Source of the DNA: Brachynemurus nebulosus
Taxonomy: Eukaryota; Arthropoda; Insecta; Neuroptera; Myrmeleontidae
Reading direction: 5' to 3'
NCBI GenBank assembly: GCA_035578155.1
Contig: JAPWDM010000001.1
Span: 160,801,498 to 160,865,497, forward strand
DNA length: 64,000 bases
In this document: positions 1 through 14,500 of the stretch, in pieces
Layout of the letters: the number at the start of each line of letters is the position of its first letter
Numbering within the stretch: position 1 is the stretch's first letter
Translations under genes and position numbers: made by a program
Notes under the pieces: generated by a model
What the model was told of the DNA's origin: nothing
Databases searched by the model: none
What the model saw: only the letters and a program-made list of their open reading frames with translations

Positions 1-174
1 CTGGCGTTGCCTTCGGTGGGTACCCCAACGAAGTCGATATCCCTTTTTATTATCGAGATATTTTGCAGGAAAAAAATGTTTATATGTAGCCTACATTTTT
101 GGCCTAAAAACGGAAATACTGTTTTAAAAGATCTTAAAAGTTCTTTTAAATATCTTAAATATATGTATTTTTAG

Positions 175-2444
175 ACTAAAAGCATCTATAGTTACTCTGC
201 CAGGAGATATCCTTCAAGTAACAGCTTTTATATCATACATGGGTTGTTTTACAAAGAAGTATCGCAACGATTTAATAGAAAAATACTGGAAGCCATTTTT
301 AGAAAAACTTCAGAGACCAATACCGAGAACACCTGATTTTGATCCATTATCTTTATTAACAGACGATGCACAAGTTGCTCAATGGAATAATGAAGGTTTA
401 CCTGCTGATACTACATCCACTGAAAATGCTTCCATTTTAACAAATTCATCTCGATGGCCATTAATGATTGATCCCCAGGTATCGCCATATTATGTCCAGA
501 GTGGAATTTTTTCTTTGCATTTATAGGTTAGGATATTTAGTATTAGCAAATTGTAAAAGGTCGATCAGATGTCCCTGATGCTGGCAGCATTACTTATTAT
601 ACCGACGTATATATTATTATAGGTACCTAAGTGCCGCAGACCGGCGTATACGTAACATATTTCTACACGAACCGACTCACAGAGCGTGACCATACACGGG
701 TACAGTGTTAACGGAATGGAGTTAGCCCAAACTGACATCGTAGTTTATATGGCCTAATTGCAGACTTGAATCTTACGACGTTTGAGAGCTACCTATGTCG
801 GAAAATTCGATTTCTGCCATTTTAAAGAGCTTAAATATCTTAGTAATGGAGAAGTGTCGTAGTGTAGATAATGTAATATGTAGTTACATTTAACTAAAAT
901 ATAAACCAAAACTAATAAACTGGTGAAACAATTTTTGGAATCCATTAACAAATAATAGAGAAATAGAAGACCAAAGTTTAAGGCACAGTGATAGATTTTC
1001 AATTTGCCTGTGAGTCAAACATCCGCACAATCGGATACCGAGTGTCTTTTATACAATTTTTTTTAATTAATTATATTAAATTACCATGGATTTAATATTT
1101 TTTTAAAATTATATTTTTATTATATATTTAAATCTTTAGGCCGCTATTACCACAGTTTAAATAATAGTTTGTTTCACAAACAGTTACGAAACGAGATGAC
1201 GTAAGAGTGTCATTTGGAATTCAAAAATTCCAAAGGGTTATCCATGTTATGTACCTAAATAATGCATAACATTATGCATACTAATACAGTGAAAATATCA
1301 TCACTAAAGTAAATTTAATTTAGAAAAATAAATTTGCAGGTCAGATTATTTTGTGAAAATTTACAGTTGATAATTATGTAAATTATTTCATTTTGTCTAA
1401 GTTTCACTGACTATTTTAAAATTTTTAACAACGATGGCAGTGGAATTTTAACTGTCATTAAATTTTTTTTATTTAAAGCTTGTCATCAGTTATTTTTGAT
1501 ATTTCCTTGTAATTATAGTGTGTTTTGTGATCTGTAAGATATTTCTGATATGTATTTAATTATTATGGTGGCTTAAAATGTCTGGTGATAACTCTTGTGC
1601 TGCTAAATTTTGTTTAAATCATTCAAAACAAAATTTCAATTTATGCTTTTTCTGAGTTCCGTTTGATGCAAATTTGTAAGTATTATTATAATTTGAATGC
1701 TTATGTAAAAATACGTTAAATAATAAATAATTATTAATATTTTATAATAATTCAGTTAATATTTTCGATTTCGATAGTGGTTGGTGCTAGTAGGTCGTGA
1801 CGATCTAAATTCTAGTGTTGAATACTGTCATCAGTTTCGCGTTTGCTCAATTCATTTTGAAGAAAGTTGCATTTAGTTGTTCATATAATTTAACATGACC
1901 ATTATCAACCCTCAATCTCACATGTACAAACACATACAATCACATAAGTAAAAAAGGACATACATAATTGTTTGTACTTATATCAAAAAAGGATAGAAAG
2001 TGCGTTTCGCTCTATTACATAGTTATAGATATATGTCAAAGATCTTTGATCAAATTTATGATCAAATATTAAGAAGTATCTTTAACTATGGTTACAGAAA
2101 TTTATATTATAAAAGTTGACTTATTACACTATAATATTTCTTTGATTAAATAAAACTTTGACATATATCTATGACAGTGTAATAGCGGCCTTAAAAGTTC
2201 AAAAAATGACATTTCAAAACGTCAAAATATTGAATTTGTAAAATATAAAAGATTCAAAATGGTCGAACCCATACAGGGTGTAAAACAAATAACTTTCGTC
2301 CTTTTGTGGGGTGACTCATAGCACCCTGTAGACACTAAAACCGCAGGAATTTTTTCGGTATTAACAGTCGTGTCACCCCTCAAAAGGATAAGAGTTATTT
2401 CCCTTACACCCTGTATATATACACACACACACACACACACACAT

Positions 2445-2535
<91 letters not shown>

Positions 2536-5500
2536 GTAAGGGAAATAACTCTTATCCTTTTGAGGGGTGACACGACTGTTAATTCCGAAAAAATTCCTGC
2601 GGTTTTAGTGTCTACAGGGTGCTACGAGTCACCCCACAAAAGGACGAAAGTTATTTGTTTAGTAATTAGCGTATTGACCGGCTTTATAAAAATTAAATAA
2701 AAAAGACTCTTCGTTCTATTAATTTGCAATGCCGTAGAATAAATGACGTCACGCATCTGTCTCAAATGGAATTTAAAAGTGAAATTTTAAAGTCCCATAA
2801 CTTTGTTAGTTGTTGAGATATCTTAATTTTTCTTTTACACTTTTCTTTAATTTTGCCTTAATTTTTATTTTCATTCATAAAAAAAAGTTAGTAAACTTCT
2901 CCATTAGCAGAACTTCAAACGATTTATAAAAAGTATATTTTTGACAACTTTAAAAAATTGATGCCATGACATCAATACCAGTCTTTGGTTAACTCAATTC
3001 CTTAATAATGTTAACCTGTAAATGCAACGAAAAACTGCATCATATTCAATTCTATCTCTCAAGTAATTACTTTTTCTTATTAGTTACAAGGCATAAAATG
3101 GATTAAAAATAAATATGGCGATAATTTAATAATATTACGTTTGTCTTTTAAAAATTATCTGGATAAATTAGAAAAAGCTATTGAAAATGGTGATGTGGTA
3201 TTATTAGAAAATATTGGAGAAAGCGTTGATGCTGTTCTAGATCCTTTACTTAGTCGTTTATTGATTAAGAAGGGCAAAGTATTAAAACTTGGTGATAAAG
3301 AGGTGGATTTCCATCCAAAGTTTCGATTCATATTACAAACAAAATTATCAAATCCTCATTACAAACCAGAAATGCAAGCACAATGCACATTAATTAATTT
3401 CACAGTCACACGAGATGGGTAAATCTGTAAAATAAAACGGAGAGGGTAAAAAATTGGCCAATTTTTTTCCTAGATTATCTGTATGTTTTCAAATTGATAT
3501 TATAGCTCACAAAGCGTTATTTCTTAGGTTACTAAAGTTTCTCTATAAAAGAAGTCATGCGCCTTCGTTTTTATTAACCAATAGTTAGTTAGTTAGTTAG
3601 TTAATTTGGTCCCAACAAAATTTTAATTAGCATATCGTGTGACGCATCACTTAAAAGAGCTACCTACAAGGATTTTAAAAATATTTTTTTTAATAGTTTT
3701 TTGTCCAATTGTTTTAATAATATAGCTCAGCATTTGCTAGAAATAACCATTCCCCCGATCTCCTATTTCTAGAGCTAAAATTTTGATTTTAATAAGGTTA
3801 GTAGATATTCAGGATTATCGGAAAACTACGGATTTTTTAGACACTGTAATAGTTGCCGGAAAACAAAGGGGAATAAAGGATTAGACATTTACAATTGTTT
3901 CAGAACAACGTAGATAGACATTTACTATTGTTTCAGGACAATGTAGAACATTTTCCAGTTGTCACAAGAAAATTTAGGCAAGATGACACATAAATAAAAA
4001 AAGTTTAATTTGCTCTATTTACTGATCATTGTCCGAAACCTTAATTGTGCAAGCCCAGCTCGCTTTTAGCCAATTTTTATATTATCTCACGTTTAAAAAA
4101 TATAAGTTCTTAAAGGTACGGTAAAAATGGCAAAAACTCTTAAAATAAAAAAGTTCTAATAGTTCTAAAACTCTTGCTAAAACTAAGGCTCAAATTTCAT
4201 GTATAGTTGCAAATTTACTGTCAAAGATAATAGTACGTTCTGCCTGAAATAAGGAAGTTATTGTCAAAAATGTACTATTTTTAAGACAGTAAACTTTTAA
4301 TGAACTTTCTACGGTCTTGTTCATTGTGTAAAATTTCTACGGTCTTGTTCATTAAATAAAAAATTGTGAGCTCTAATCTATCTATGTGAGATTTTCCTGT
4401 ACAAAAAACAATCATTATTTTACTTGCCATGCATCTGGCAAAAATAGGTCATTTTTTACTCTCTCCTTTCTTCATAAACTTATTTAAACTTTTATTGTTT
4501 TTCTGGTGTAGGCTAGAGGAGCAGTTATTAGGTGCAGTAGTAAAGGCAGAAAGACCTGATTTAGAACTTTTAAGATCTGAATTAACTAAACAAAATAATT
4601 ATTTTAAAATTACCTTGAAAAACTGTGAAGACAATCTACTTTCACGATTATTCTCAGCCGGTGGTAACATTCTTGGTGATGTTGCATTAGTAGAAAATTT
4701 AGAAACTACAAAGAAAACTGCAGCAGAAATAAAATTAAAAGTAGAAGAAGCAAAAGTCACTACTAAACAAATCGACGAAGCACGTGAAGCATATAGGTGA
4801 GAAAATTTTTATAATATTTCAAAGTATTTTGCGCAGAGCTGTAGCCCGTAGTGCTGATTAACGAACTTTTGAGAAAATATAGTAATAATCATACAAAACA
4901 ATAAAAATTTCCCTTTAAAGATCCACAAAAAATTATTTTAAAATGAGCATTATTGAGAGTTTGTAATGTATTTGTATCTAAAATTTCATATTCCTCTCGT
5001 CTTCTCTCGAATAAATGCGAAAGTCGTCTAAACTTCTTTTCTCCCATAAAAATTCATGTTTAGCTATTCAACTCTAACTATTTGCCACTTATGACTATCA
5101 GTTTCCGCAGCTAAATTGTATCTTAATATTGTATTACATTAACACATATGACATAAGTGTAAAAATCATATCAAAATACGGTTTTTTTGCAAAAGAAAAA
5201 AAAATTGGGCTATCCATATGAAACCCATGTAAGCGGTGCTCAAATTTTTCCTTATATTTCTTAACACTTTCATATCTTTCAATACTTTCGGAGGTAAAAG
5301 TGCAAAAATTGAGGAAGGTTTTCTGTTACCACCTCTCGGTCTCATTTCTTATTTTCAAATTTTGAAATTGAATTGTTAATCACCAACCAAGGCTCTCTAA
5401 TACCATATTTCATCGAAATCCCCTGCTACCGCCGATGGATTAGATTTATGTTGTATTAACACTGTTAGTAATTAAGATCTATTAAAACTATATTTTCTCA

Positions 5501-8500
5501 TAAATTTCATCGCTGAATTCTATGGGCTCCACTTTTGTACGATCAGTTTTTAGACTAATATAAAAATTTTATTTAGACCTGCAGGTGCACGAGCTTCCCT
5601 TTTATACTTTTTATTAAATGATTTATTCAAAGTGAACCCAATATATCAATTTTCATTGAAAGCGTTTATTGTGGTCTTTCTTAATGCCATGGCGAAATCA
5701 GAGGCTTCTGAAGATGTTTCTCAACGAGTAGAAAATTTAGTGGACGCCATTACCTTTGCCACTTTCATGTACACTAGCAGAGGTCTATTTGAAAAGGATA
5801 AATTGATATTTTTGTGTCTTATGACTTTACAGGTAATCAACCACCAAATCTTTTTCGTCATAAAATCAAAATAATTTCCTACTGAACAGGTACTTCAAGC
5901 GAATAATGATTGTCCTCCACATGAATTAGATTTTCTATTACGTTTGCCAATAACACCAGTGATGTCTTCACCAGTAGATTTTTTGTCTACTAGTGCATGG
6001 GGAGCTGTTAAAACCCTCTCCAGCATGGAAGAATTTGCAGGTTTAGATAAAGATATTGAAGGGTCCGCAAAACGATGGAAGAAATTTATTAATTCTCAAA
6101 CCCCAGAGCGAGAAAAATTTCCAGCTGAATGGAAAAATAAAAGTCCGTTGGAACAGTTGTGCATGATAAGAGCTATAAGACCAGATCGTGTAACATACGC
6201 TGTACAGTACGTTAAAATATTTGAGTGTTAACTAAAATATGAATGAATAATTTGAGAGTTAACTAAAATATATTATTAACAAGCTTATTCGATATGCGCT
6301 TTTGCCTAAAGGGGATACAAAAATCGACTACAACGCTCATGGTGGACAAATGTATCTGTTTATCAGGACGCAAGGTGGCGATCGACCTGGAAAACCTGGA
6401 AAAGTCTGGGAATTTCTAATTTCTGGAAAAGTCAGGGATTTCAGTCGAAGTCAGGGATTTTTTCAGTTTTTGCCCTGGTGAGAGCTTTTTGCTCTTTAGT
6501 TGTATTTTTCGCCACTGACGAGCAAAAAAAAAAAAAAGTCGCCAGAAAAATTAATTTTTAGAAATTACTGTATTTTCGAAGTACGTCCTGGAATTTTATT
6601 CAGAGTCAGGGAGAAGTCAGGGAATTTTGAAATTGGTTTTCAATCGCCATCCTGGGACGGCATTTGTACATAATTTTACTATTTTCTTTAAGAAAAAGTT
6701 TTTATTTCTTAAATACTTGTTTGATTTTCTCAAAGCGAGTGCTTATTACAATTTCTATTTACCAGATTCTACAAAATAACAAAAAAAATTATTTGTAACC
6801 ACAGACCAATGAACACTATTATATTATACTTCTAGACAAAGTGTAAAGCCAGTTTCTAGGAATTTTTTTTTTTTTTTTTTTTTTTTGAAGCAGGCAACAA
6901 GGGTGAGACGGGTGAAATTTAATGAAATAATATAATGTCAATTTTTGAGCAAATGCGACTATAATTATTGCAGGACATAATTTGTATACGTACGTATTTT
7001 GAAAATAAAGCGAATAGCACTTTTTTCTTTCAAAATTTTGCAGTTTCTTCTCAAAAAAGTAAAATTTTATTATCAATATTATATTTTGACAATAATTATT
7101 TGAAACCGTAACTACGGATACAAATCCATTACTATATAACAACAGAATACTATTAAAGTCGGAACTTGGTCGTATGTGGTTGCCTCAAATACACATCTAT
7201 ATTATCAGTCTATATAATATATAATATGTTCACTGGTCTGTGTTTGTAACTATACTACCAAACGTCATTTTATTTTGAAATTTTCCGAAAAATATCATAA
7301 AAATGGACCATTTTCTCAAATATGTCCCAATCTGTCATCAGGGCGGCGACACAGGTATTTGGGATTACATGTATATAATCGAGATATTAATTTAACCAAC
7401 CAAAAATCACCTTCTTTTAATTCCACTTTAGCAACGAAATTTTCCAATTCGGTTACCTAGGAATATTGTTTGTTTTTTAGAAATTAATATTCCAACTATA
7501 GAGACGTAGTTCCGAATAACCCGTGTTGCCGCCCTGGTGTTAAACAATTTTCTCATGCGGTTACATAGCAATTTTTAAATTAAAATTTTAATCATAGAGA
7601 TGTAGTTCCAAATTACCTGTGTCGCCGCCCTGGTGTCAGACTATTACATATTTTGAGAAAATGGCTCATTACCTTATATGCTTTTTCTTGATTAATTATT
7701 AAAAAATATTTTATTTTCAGACATTTTTGAAGTAAAATGAGCAGATGTATGGCTTTTATTAAAAAAGATTAATTTTTTTAATATATTTTCCATTCATTTA
7801 AATAGTAAAATGTCCTGATAAATAGTTAAATAATCATTTGATATGGGTGGCTATACTTTCGGCTTGGAGCGAATACAATTTCTAATACATTTTTTAAAAT
7901 CAAAACCTATGTTTAATTAAAACTATCAGTAAGACCAAAATTTCTACTATATTTTACCTCATATTTTTGATTAATTACTTTTTGAAAATCAAGTCTTTCA
8001 AATGTCAACAAAGCCAGATTTAGATAAAGACACTTAGGGCGCGTGCCCCAAGGTCTCCACAACTGAAGTTGTAAAATCAGGGTACAAAGATTTTTTTTCT
8101 TTTGCTCGCCAAAATTATTAAGTAATTAAAAAAAAAGTTGTAACAGATAACTAGACTTTCATGGTACCTCGGACATAAAAAAATTAGATCGCTCGTCAAC
8201 TGTATTTTTGGGGAAAAATAGGAAAATTTGATCGTCTTACAAGAGACCTCCACACGAAAAATGCCCAGAGACTTCTCAAAGATAAATCCGGCCCTAACCA
8301 TAAAGCTCTTAACTATAACAATTAATTGCCTCTAATAGGATCAACAACTCTTAAATCAACACTTTTTTGATTTAGTCGTAATAAAAATGGTTACTCTCAA
8401 ATTATCCACACTTCCTAATTTAAGAAAAATTAATAAACTGTCTTTACTATTAGCGTGTTTGTTGAAATAAAAATGGGCAAAAAATACATAGAGGCACGTA

Positions 8501-11500
8501 GCATTGAATTTGCTAAATCTTTTAAAGAATCATCATCAACCACTCCTATATTCTTTATTTTATCTCCAGGAGTTGATCCTACAAAGGTTAATAAATTTAT
8601 ACAATTAGAAAAATTACAATTTTTAATTGGCTATTTTATATTTCAGGATGTGGAAACATTGGGAATAAAATTAGGCTATTCAGTAGAAAAAAATAATTTC
8701 CATAATATTTCACTAGGACAAGGCCAAGAAGAAGTAGCCGAACAAGCAATGGAAGTAGCAGCTAAAGAAGGACAATGGGTAATATTACAGAATATTCACT
8801 TAGTGGCAAGATGGTTACCATCATTAGAGAAAAAAATGGAACAAGTACAAGAAGGGGCTCATGAAAACTTCAGGTATATAACAACATATGTTACATGTTT
8901 TGCAGACCAAAAAATATATAGGCAGTATCGGACAGACGGTCATAAATGTCACATTTATGGCCAACATTGTTGTCTAAATAATGTCTTCTGAAAATAGTTG
9001 TCGATTCCGGTATAAGTCTAATTTTGGGCTCTCACCCAGAGAGCCCAAAGCAGGTGGAGCAGCCGCTCCAGGGTGCATGATAAAAAGGGGCGCAATAAGG
9101 GAAAGAAATAGGGCGCAACAGAGGAAATGAGAATCGTGGATTCACTTTACGCGTACGCAGTTTGCGGCGCCCTACCACTTTGAATATCGGAACGGTACTA
9201 GCACAAAATTTCATCCTTTCTCTTAAAAACGAGACAAAGATGGCAGCGCTATGCTTACTTTTAGCCGAATTATTGAAGTTTAACTTCGACAAAAACTGTC
9301 GCTCATTTGGATGCGATTACCTTCCACATCTCGCATCGATTTTAAAAATATTTCTACGCCAAAAAGTCCACAAATATCAGTTTCATTTGATCTCTGGAGT
9401 AAATATATCTACAAGAAATCTTTGTGAATATTTTCAGATTATTCATGAGTGCTGAACCTGCACCAGGACCTGAATTTCATATTTTACCACAAGGAATATT
9501 AGAATCATCTATAAAAATTACGAATGAACCGCCCACAGGAATGTTAGCTAATCTACACAAAGCATTTGATAGTTTCAATCAAGAAACATTAGAAATGAGC
9601 ACTAGAGAAACCGAATTCAAAGCAATTTTATTCTCTCTTTGCTATTTCCATGCATGCATAGCCGAAAGAAGAAAATTTGGACCCCAAGGATGGAATCGAA
9701 TTTATCCATTTAATGTTGGCGACTTAACAATTAGTATGCATGTCTTATACAACTATTTGGAAACGAATACAAGAGTTCCATGGGAGGACTTACGCTATTT
9801 ATTCGGGGAAATAATGTATGGCGGGCATATTACAGACGATTGGGATCGTAGGCTATGTCGGACGTACTTATTAGAATTTATGCAACCAGCCTTGATTGAT
9901 GGAGAAATTGCTTTCGCTCCTGGTTTTATATCACCACCAAGTACTGATTACGAAGGCTACCACAAATATATTGATGAGTACTTGCCACCTGAATCACCTT
10001 ATCTATATGGATTGCATCCTAATGCAGAAATTGGCTTTTTAACAACCTTTGGTGAAAATTTATTCAAATTAATATTTGAGTTGCAGCCAAGAGACACAGG
10101 CGCGTCAAAAAGTGTTATTTCAAAAGAAGACAAGGTAAGTTTTTTTTATTTAGGATTGGTGTTCGAAGCCTAAGGTGCAATTACTTAGTTTTCCTTATCA
10201 CATCTTCCTTCTAGATAAAAACCGTTCTTGAGGATATATACGACAAACTACCTGAATTATATAACATGACTGAGCTATTTGCAAAAGTTGAAGACCGGAC
10301 GCCATTTGTAATTGTTGCCTTGCAAGAATGTGAACGAATGAACAATTTAGTGAATGAAATGAGAACTTCGCTTAAAGAGCTGGAACTTGGACTTAAGGGT
10401 GAATTAACAATCACAAAACAAATGGAAGATTTAGAAGAAAATCTATTTATGGATGTTGTGCCACCCAGTTGGGAAAAGCTGGCGTACCCTAGTATGCTAC
10501 CATTAGGTGGATGGTTCAATGATTTAACAGTTCGTATGACGGAATTGTCTACATGGGTTTCAGACTTCAATGTAAATACTAAAATTTTCATCTAGATAAA
10601 AGTTATAAAATAAGGCGAACTTGTAATGAGAGAGGCACAGTAACACATTTTAGAATGGTTTAGTCTAACAAAGGGAGTACATAATTTGGGAATCATAATT
10701 TTGTTCGCGACAGTTTCTAGCTTCTAGCATATCAATAAACTATTGGGATACTGTGTAGAAAATCCAAAATCGAATCCTATACTCAATTTTTTTTGTAATT
10801 TAAATTCAGATAAGTAAATTTTACTAGCTTGCAAGCTAGTAAAAGTACTTAAAAGCATGGTAGTGATTCACAATCAGACGTTTTTAATTTTTACTGTCAA
10901 GCAAGTCCGACGCAAATTGACACAATAATTCATTTTGGCATCTAATCTACTACTCGCTTGCATGTCGCTGCATATAGTGGAGTGTTAATAGAATCAAGTA
11001 TTTGACAGTGTCAAGGAAAAACAGAACAATTTTTGATGAAAATTTATACTAAAATAAAAAACAACAATTTATTACGCTAATAAATTCATCCTAACTGTTA
11101 TAATTCCATTTTAAAAGAAATTAATTAAAAAAGTAATTTTTTAGCGATTAACTACGTGATCAGAAACGGGTTGTGACGTCACGTTTTCCTATACTTCAAC
11201 ACTATCGCCACTAGGATCGCTACTTTAAATATCGATTAACAAACAACTATCAAAATTAACCAAAATTAATCAAAAAAAATCAACAATTTAGTTTCCTAAT
11301 TACGAAAAAAATGACTTTTTCTTATGTTAGATACAGAACACCAGTGTTATTTAGAGAATGTGACATAACTGACAATTAATGAATGTTTTCGCGCATATTT
11401 GAAGAACAAACATTAAATTAATTTTTTCTAACGATTTTCGGCATTATTTTTATAGTACATGCATAATGCATAAATATGTGTATAAAATAGTTTTCTAAAA

Positions 11501-14500
11501 TTAGTCAAATACCCCATTAAGACCTTCGTTTCATACACATACAAATTAAAAAATTCCATTGCCACCAACACTTTGTTGGTTATAAAATTTGTCAACAAAT
11601 ATGGCAATTAGTAAATAAAAACACTTTACTTTGCAAAATACCACTTTTATTGAATATTAAAACTCTTATGATATGTTTCGGTCAATATGACCTTTCTCAA
11701 ACGTGTAAAGATTACAATTCAGATACATGCCTTTTATTCTAAATCTTAACTTATAAATTGTAGCAATGCATGATGGGAAATTAGTGGGAAGAGAAGTAGT
11801 GGGCGGAGTTAAAAACAAGGAAAACAAGTATAGGTTAGTTAGAAACATGTGACATATAAACAAATAAAGTAGGAAATACAGTCGTATACAAAAATTATAA
11901 AACAGAAAATTATAATACAAATTAAAAAATTCCATTGCCACCAACACTTTGTTGGTTATAAAATTTGTCAACAAATATGGCAATCTTGCTTCAAAAAAGT
12001 ATGTTTATAATACATACATATTCTAATCTCAATGCCTCACAATTATATAATCAGTCAGAAAAGGTTTCTCCCTGTTCTTATTTTAATCTTGTTTTAAACA
12101 TGACGCTAAATATGATATGGCACGAAATTTAAGATAAGAAACAGTTTAAGCACAAAATCACTTTAAAGATTGACTAAAAACTGTTACGAGTACGAGTAAG
12201 TTGTGTACCACACCCCACTGGTATATCCTCTCTACCCGCACGAACGTATGAAGAATCTCTCATTTCAAATTCGTTCGACTTGACACAGTAAGATAAAAAT
12301 ACCCATGATAAAACTTAATACAGTTACCACCAGCGGTATGGTTAGCCGGATTCTTTAATCCACAATCATTTTTAACCGCTATCATGCAACAAACGGCACG
12401 CAAAAATGAGTGGCCTTTGGACAAAATGTGCTTAAATTGTGATGTTACAAAAAAGCAGCGTGAGGAATTCAGGTAAGATCGTCCCATTTCTTTACGACAT
12501 ATTTAGATAATATTATGCTCAATTTTAGCTCTCCACCTCGAGAAGGTGCTTACATATGTGGCTTAATAATGGAAGGAGCTCGTTGGGACAGTCAAGCAGG
12601 TACCATAGCTGAATCGAATTTAATGGAATTATTCCCTGTCATGCCAGTGGTCTATATAAAAGCAGTGACGCAAGATAAACAGGATGTCAAAAATGTTTAT
12701 GAATGTCCTGTTTATAAAACCAGGTAAATACTTTGTTTTTGTTGTTACAATTTTGAAACTGAATTCAGTAAGATAATTCACATTTCAAAAATCTAGATTT
12801 TTAACTAAATAATCTTACGATTCTGATTTTGTAATTACATATTAAAAAAGCGGTAATAAAGTCTATATTAAGCAGAAAACAGCCCAAGACAGGGGGGATC
12901 CACCTCTGAAATTAGTAGGTTGGACACACAGAGTACCAGAGACAACATTGCTATCTCTATACTACTGAAACCAGTGTAACCAATAAAGGATAAAAAATAT
13001 GTTATATATGTGCACTGGATTTACTTTGTATTTGTGCGGTGATCTGTCTTTGTGTGAGTGATCGGTGGTGTGTTGGCCGTTGTGTCGCATACATATATAT
13101 ATAATACTACAACGCATGTATGTGGCTCCGTGTAGGGGTTCTAGCAATGCCAGCAACAATCAAAACAATTGACCTCCACTCATCCACTGCTACGGAGCGA
13201 GTGACTACTAAGTAACCTAACTTGCACAGAACTGCACACTGCAGATTTAATGTTAGAGATCGTTGCGTTACCTCTGTACTCTGTGGTTGGACATTTCTAT
13301 AATAGCTTGTACGATGAGAGTATAACGATTGTATTATTATAATTAGAGCCGGATCATCGCATAGACAAATGAGACAAAATGTTCAGGGCCCGGTTTTTTG
13401 AAGGGCCTGATCAAACTGTGTATTTTGAAAAGATTTGTGAAAAATATTAAAAAATATTTAAAGTTTAAATTACTTTGTCAATTTTACGAAATTAAAATTA
13501 TATTTATACTTAACGCGTTTTCAACCCTTTCGGCCATCCTCAGAGTATTGCCCTACACTCTGAGGATGGCCGAAAGGGCTGAAAACGCGTTAAGTATAAA
13601 TATAATTTTAATTTCGTGGAATTGACAAAATAATTTAAACTTTAAATATTTTTCAATATTTAAAATGAAATTTCACAAAGTAAATCTCTCAACAGTGAAT
13701 TATTTGTGAAAAAGATAGTTTAAGATATATATTTTAGGTGCTCTTATAGATATATATTTTGTGGGGACGGGAAGAGGCCCAGTAAGAAGAAAATGTCAGA
13801 GCTTCAAAGTAGATTAAACCGGCCCTGATTATAATACCAGTATTACTGATTTACCCAGTTTAAAAGAAAAACTACTAAAAGGGTTTTTATAAAACTTTAC
13901 AACGCTTTAACGTTACTAGCCAAAAGCATGCAAAATGTAAAAATTTACAGGGCTCAGGGTAAAAAAACATAATGAACCAATGCTATGGTCGAAATACAAT
14001 TGAAGAGCTTATTCCAAAAACAGCACTTGTCAAAAATTCTAAATTTTCAGTATAAAGAAATTATTGTAAGAGCTATAATTGACAAAAGTTTTTTTTGTAG
14101 AACTGACAATATTACTACAATTGGCAAATGATTGACAAATGTTTTTTTTGTAGAACTAACAATATTTTGTTTGCTTATATCTCATGAGAAATAATATTTT
14201 TGGTGAAACCATTTAAACTACTACATAGATAGTTAAAAAATCTATAGGGTGGCGTCATTATTAGAATTTTTAAAAAAATTGACATGTGTTGTTTTTGGAA
14301 TAAGCTCTTCAATTGGTTGAGTCAGATTTGTCACGTGAAGCGTGCTCGAGTATCTCCTTGGTGTACTCGTAAATATAGAAGACAATTTGTTTAAAAAAAA
14401 TATACGTATATTAAAATTCAATATGATTATACATAAATTAAATACTTAAAAAAAAAATTATCAAAAGTACAACTTTACTAATTCTAAAAGTACAGATATT

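Larger units (their letters stand above)
6655..7760 (+). repeat. Interspersed host repeat, second copy at 39321-39600
   Basis: Segments 6655-6790, 7251-7301 and 7672-7760 match consecutive parts of 39321-39600 in order. The gaps are filled by the elements at 6800 and 7302. The shared sequence starts GGACGGCATTTGTACATAA. The family is unidentified and no coding frame was seen. Confidence 0.65.

Noticed and set aside
2222..2573. Frames rich in Thr-His or Ile-Tyr repeats
   Set aside because: They are translations of the (CA)n(TA)n microsatellite and flanking MITE.
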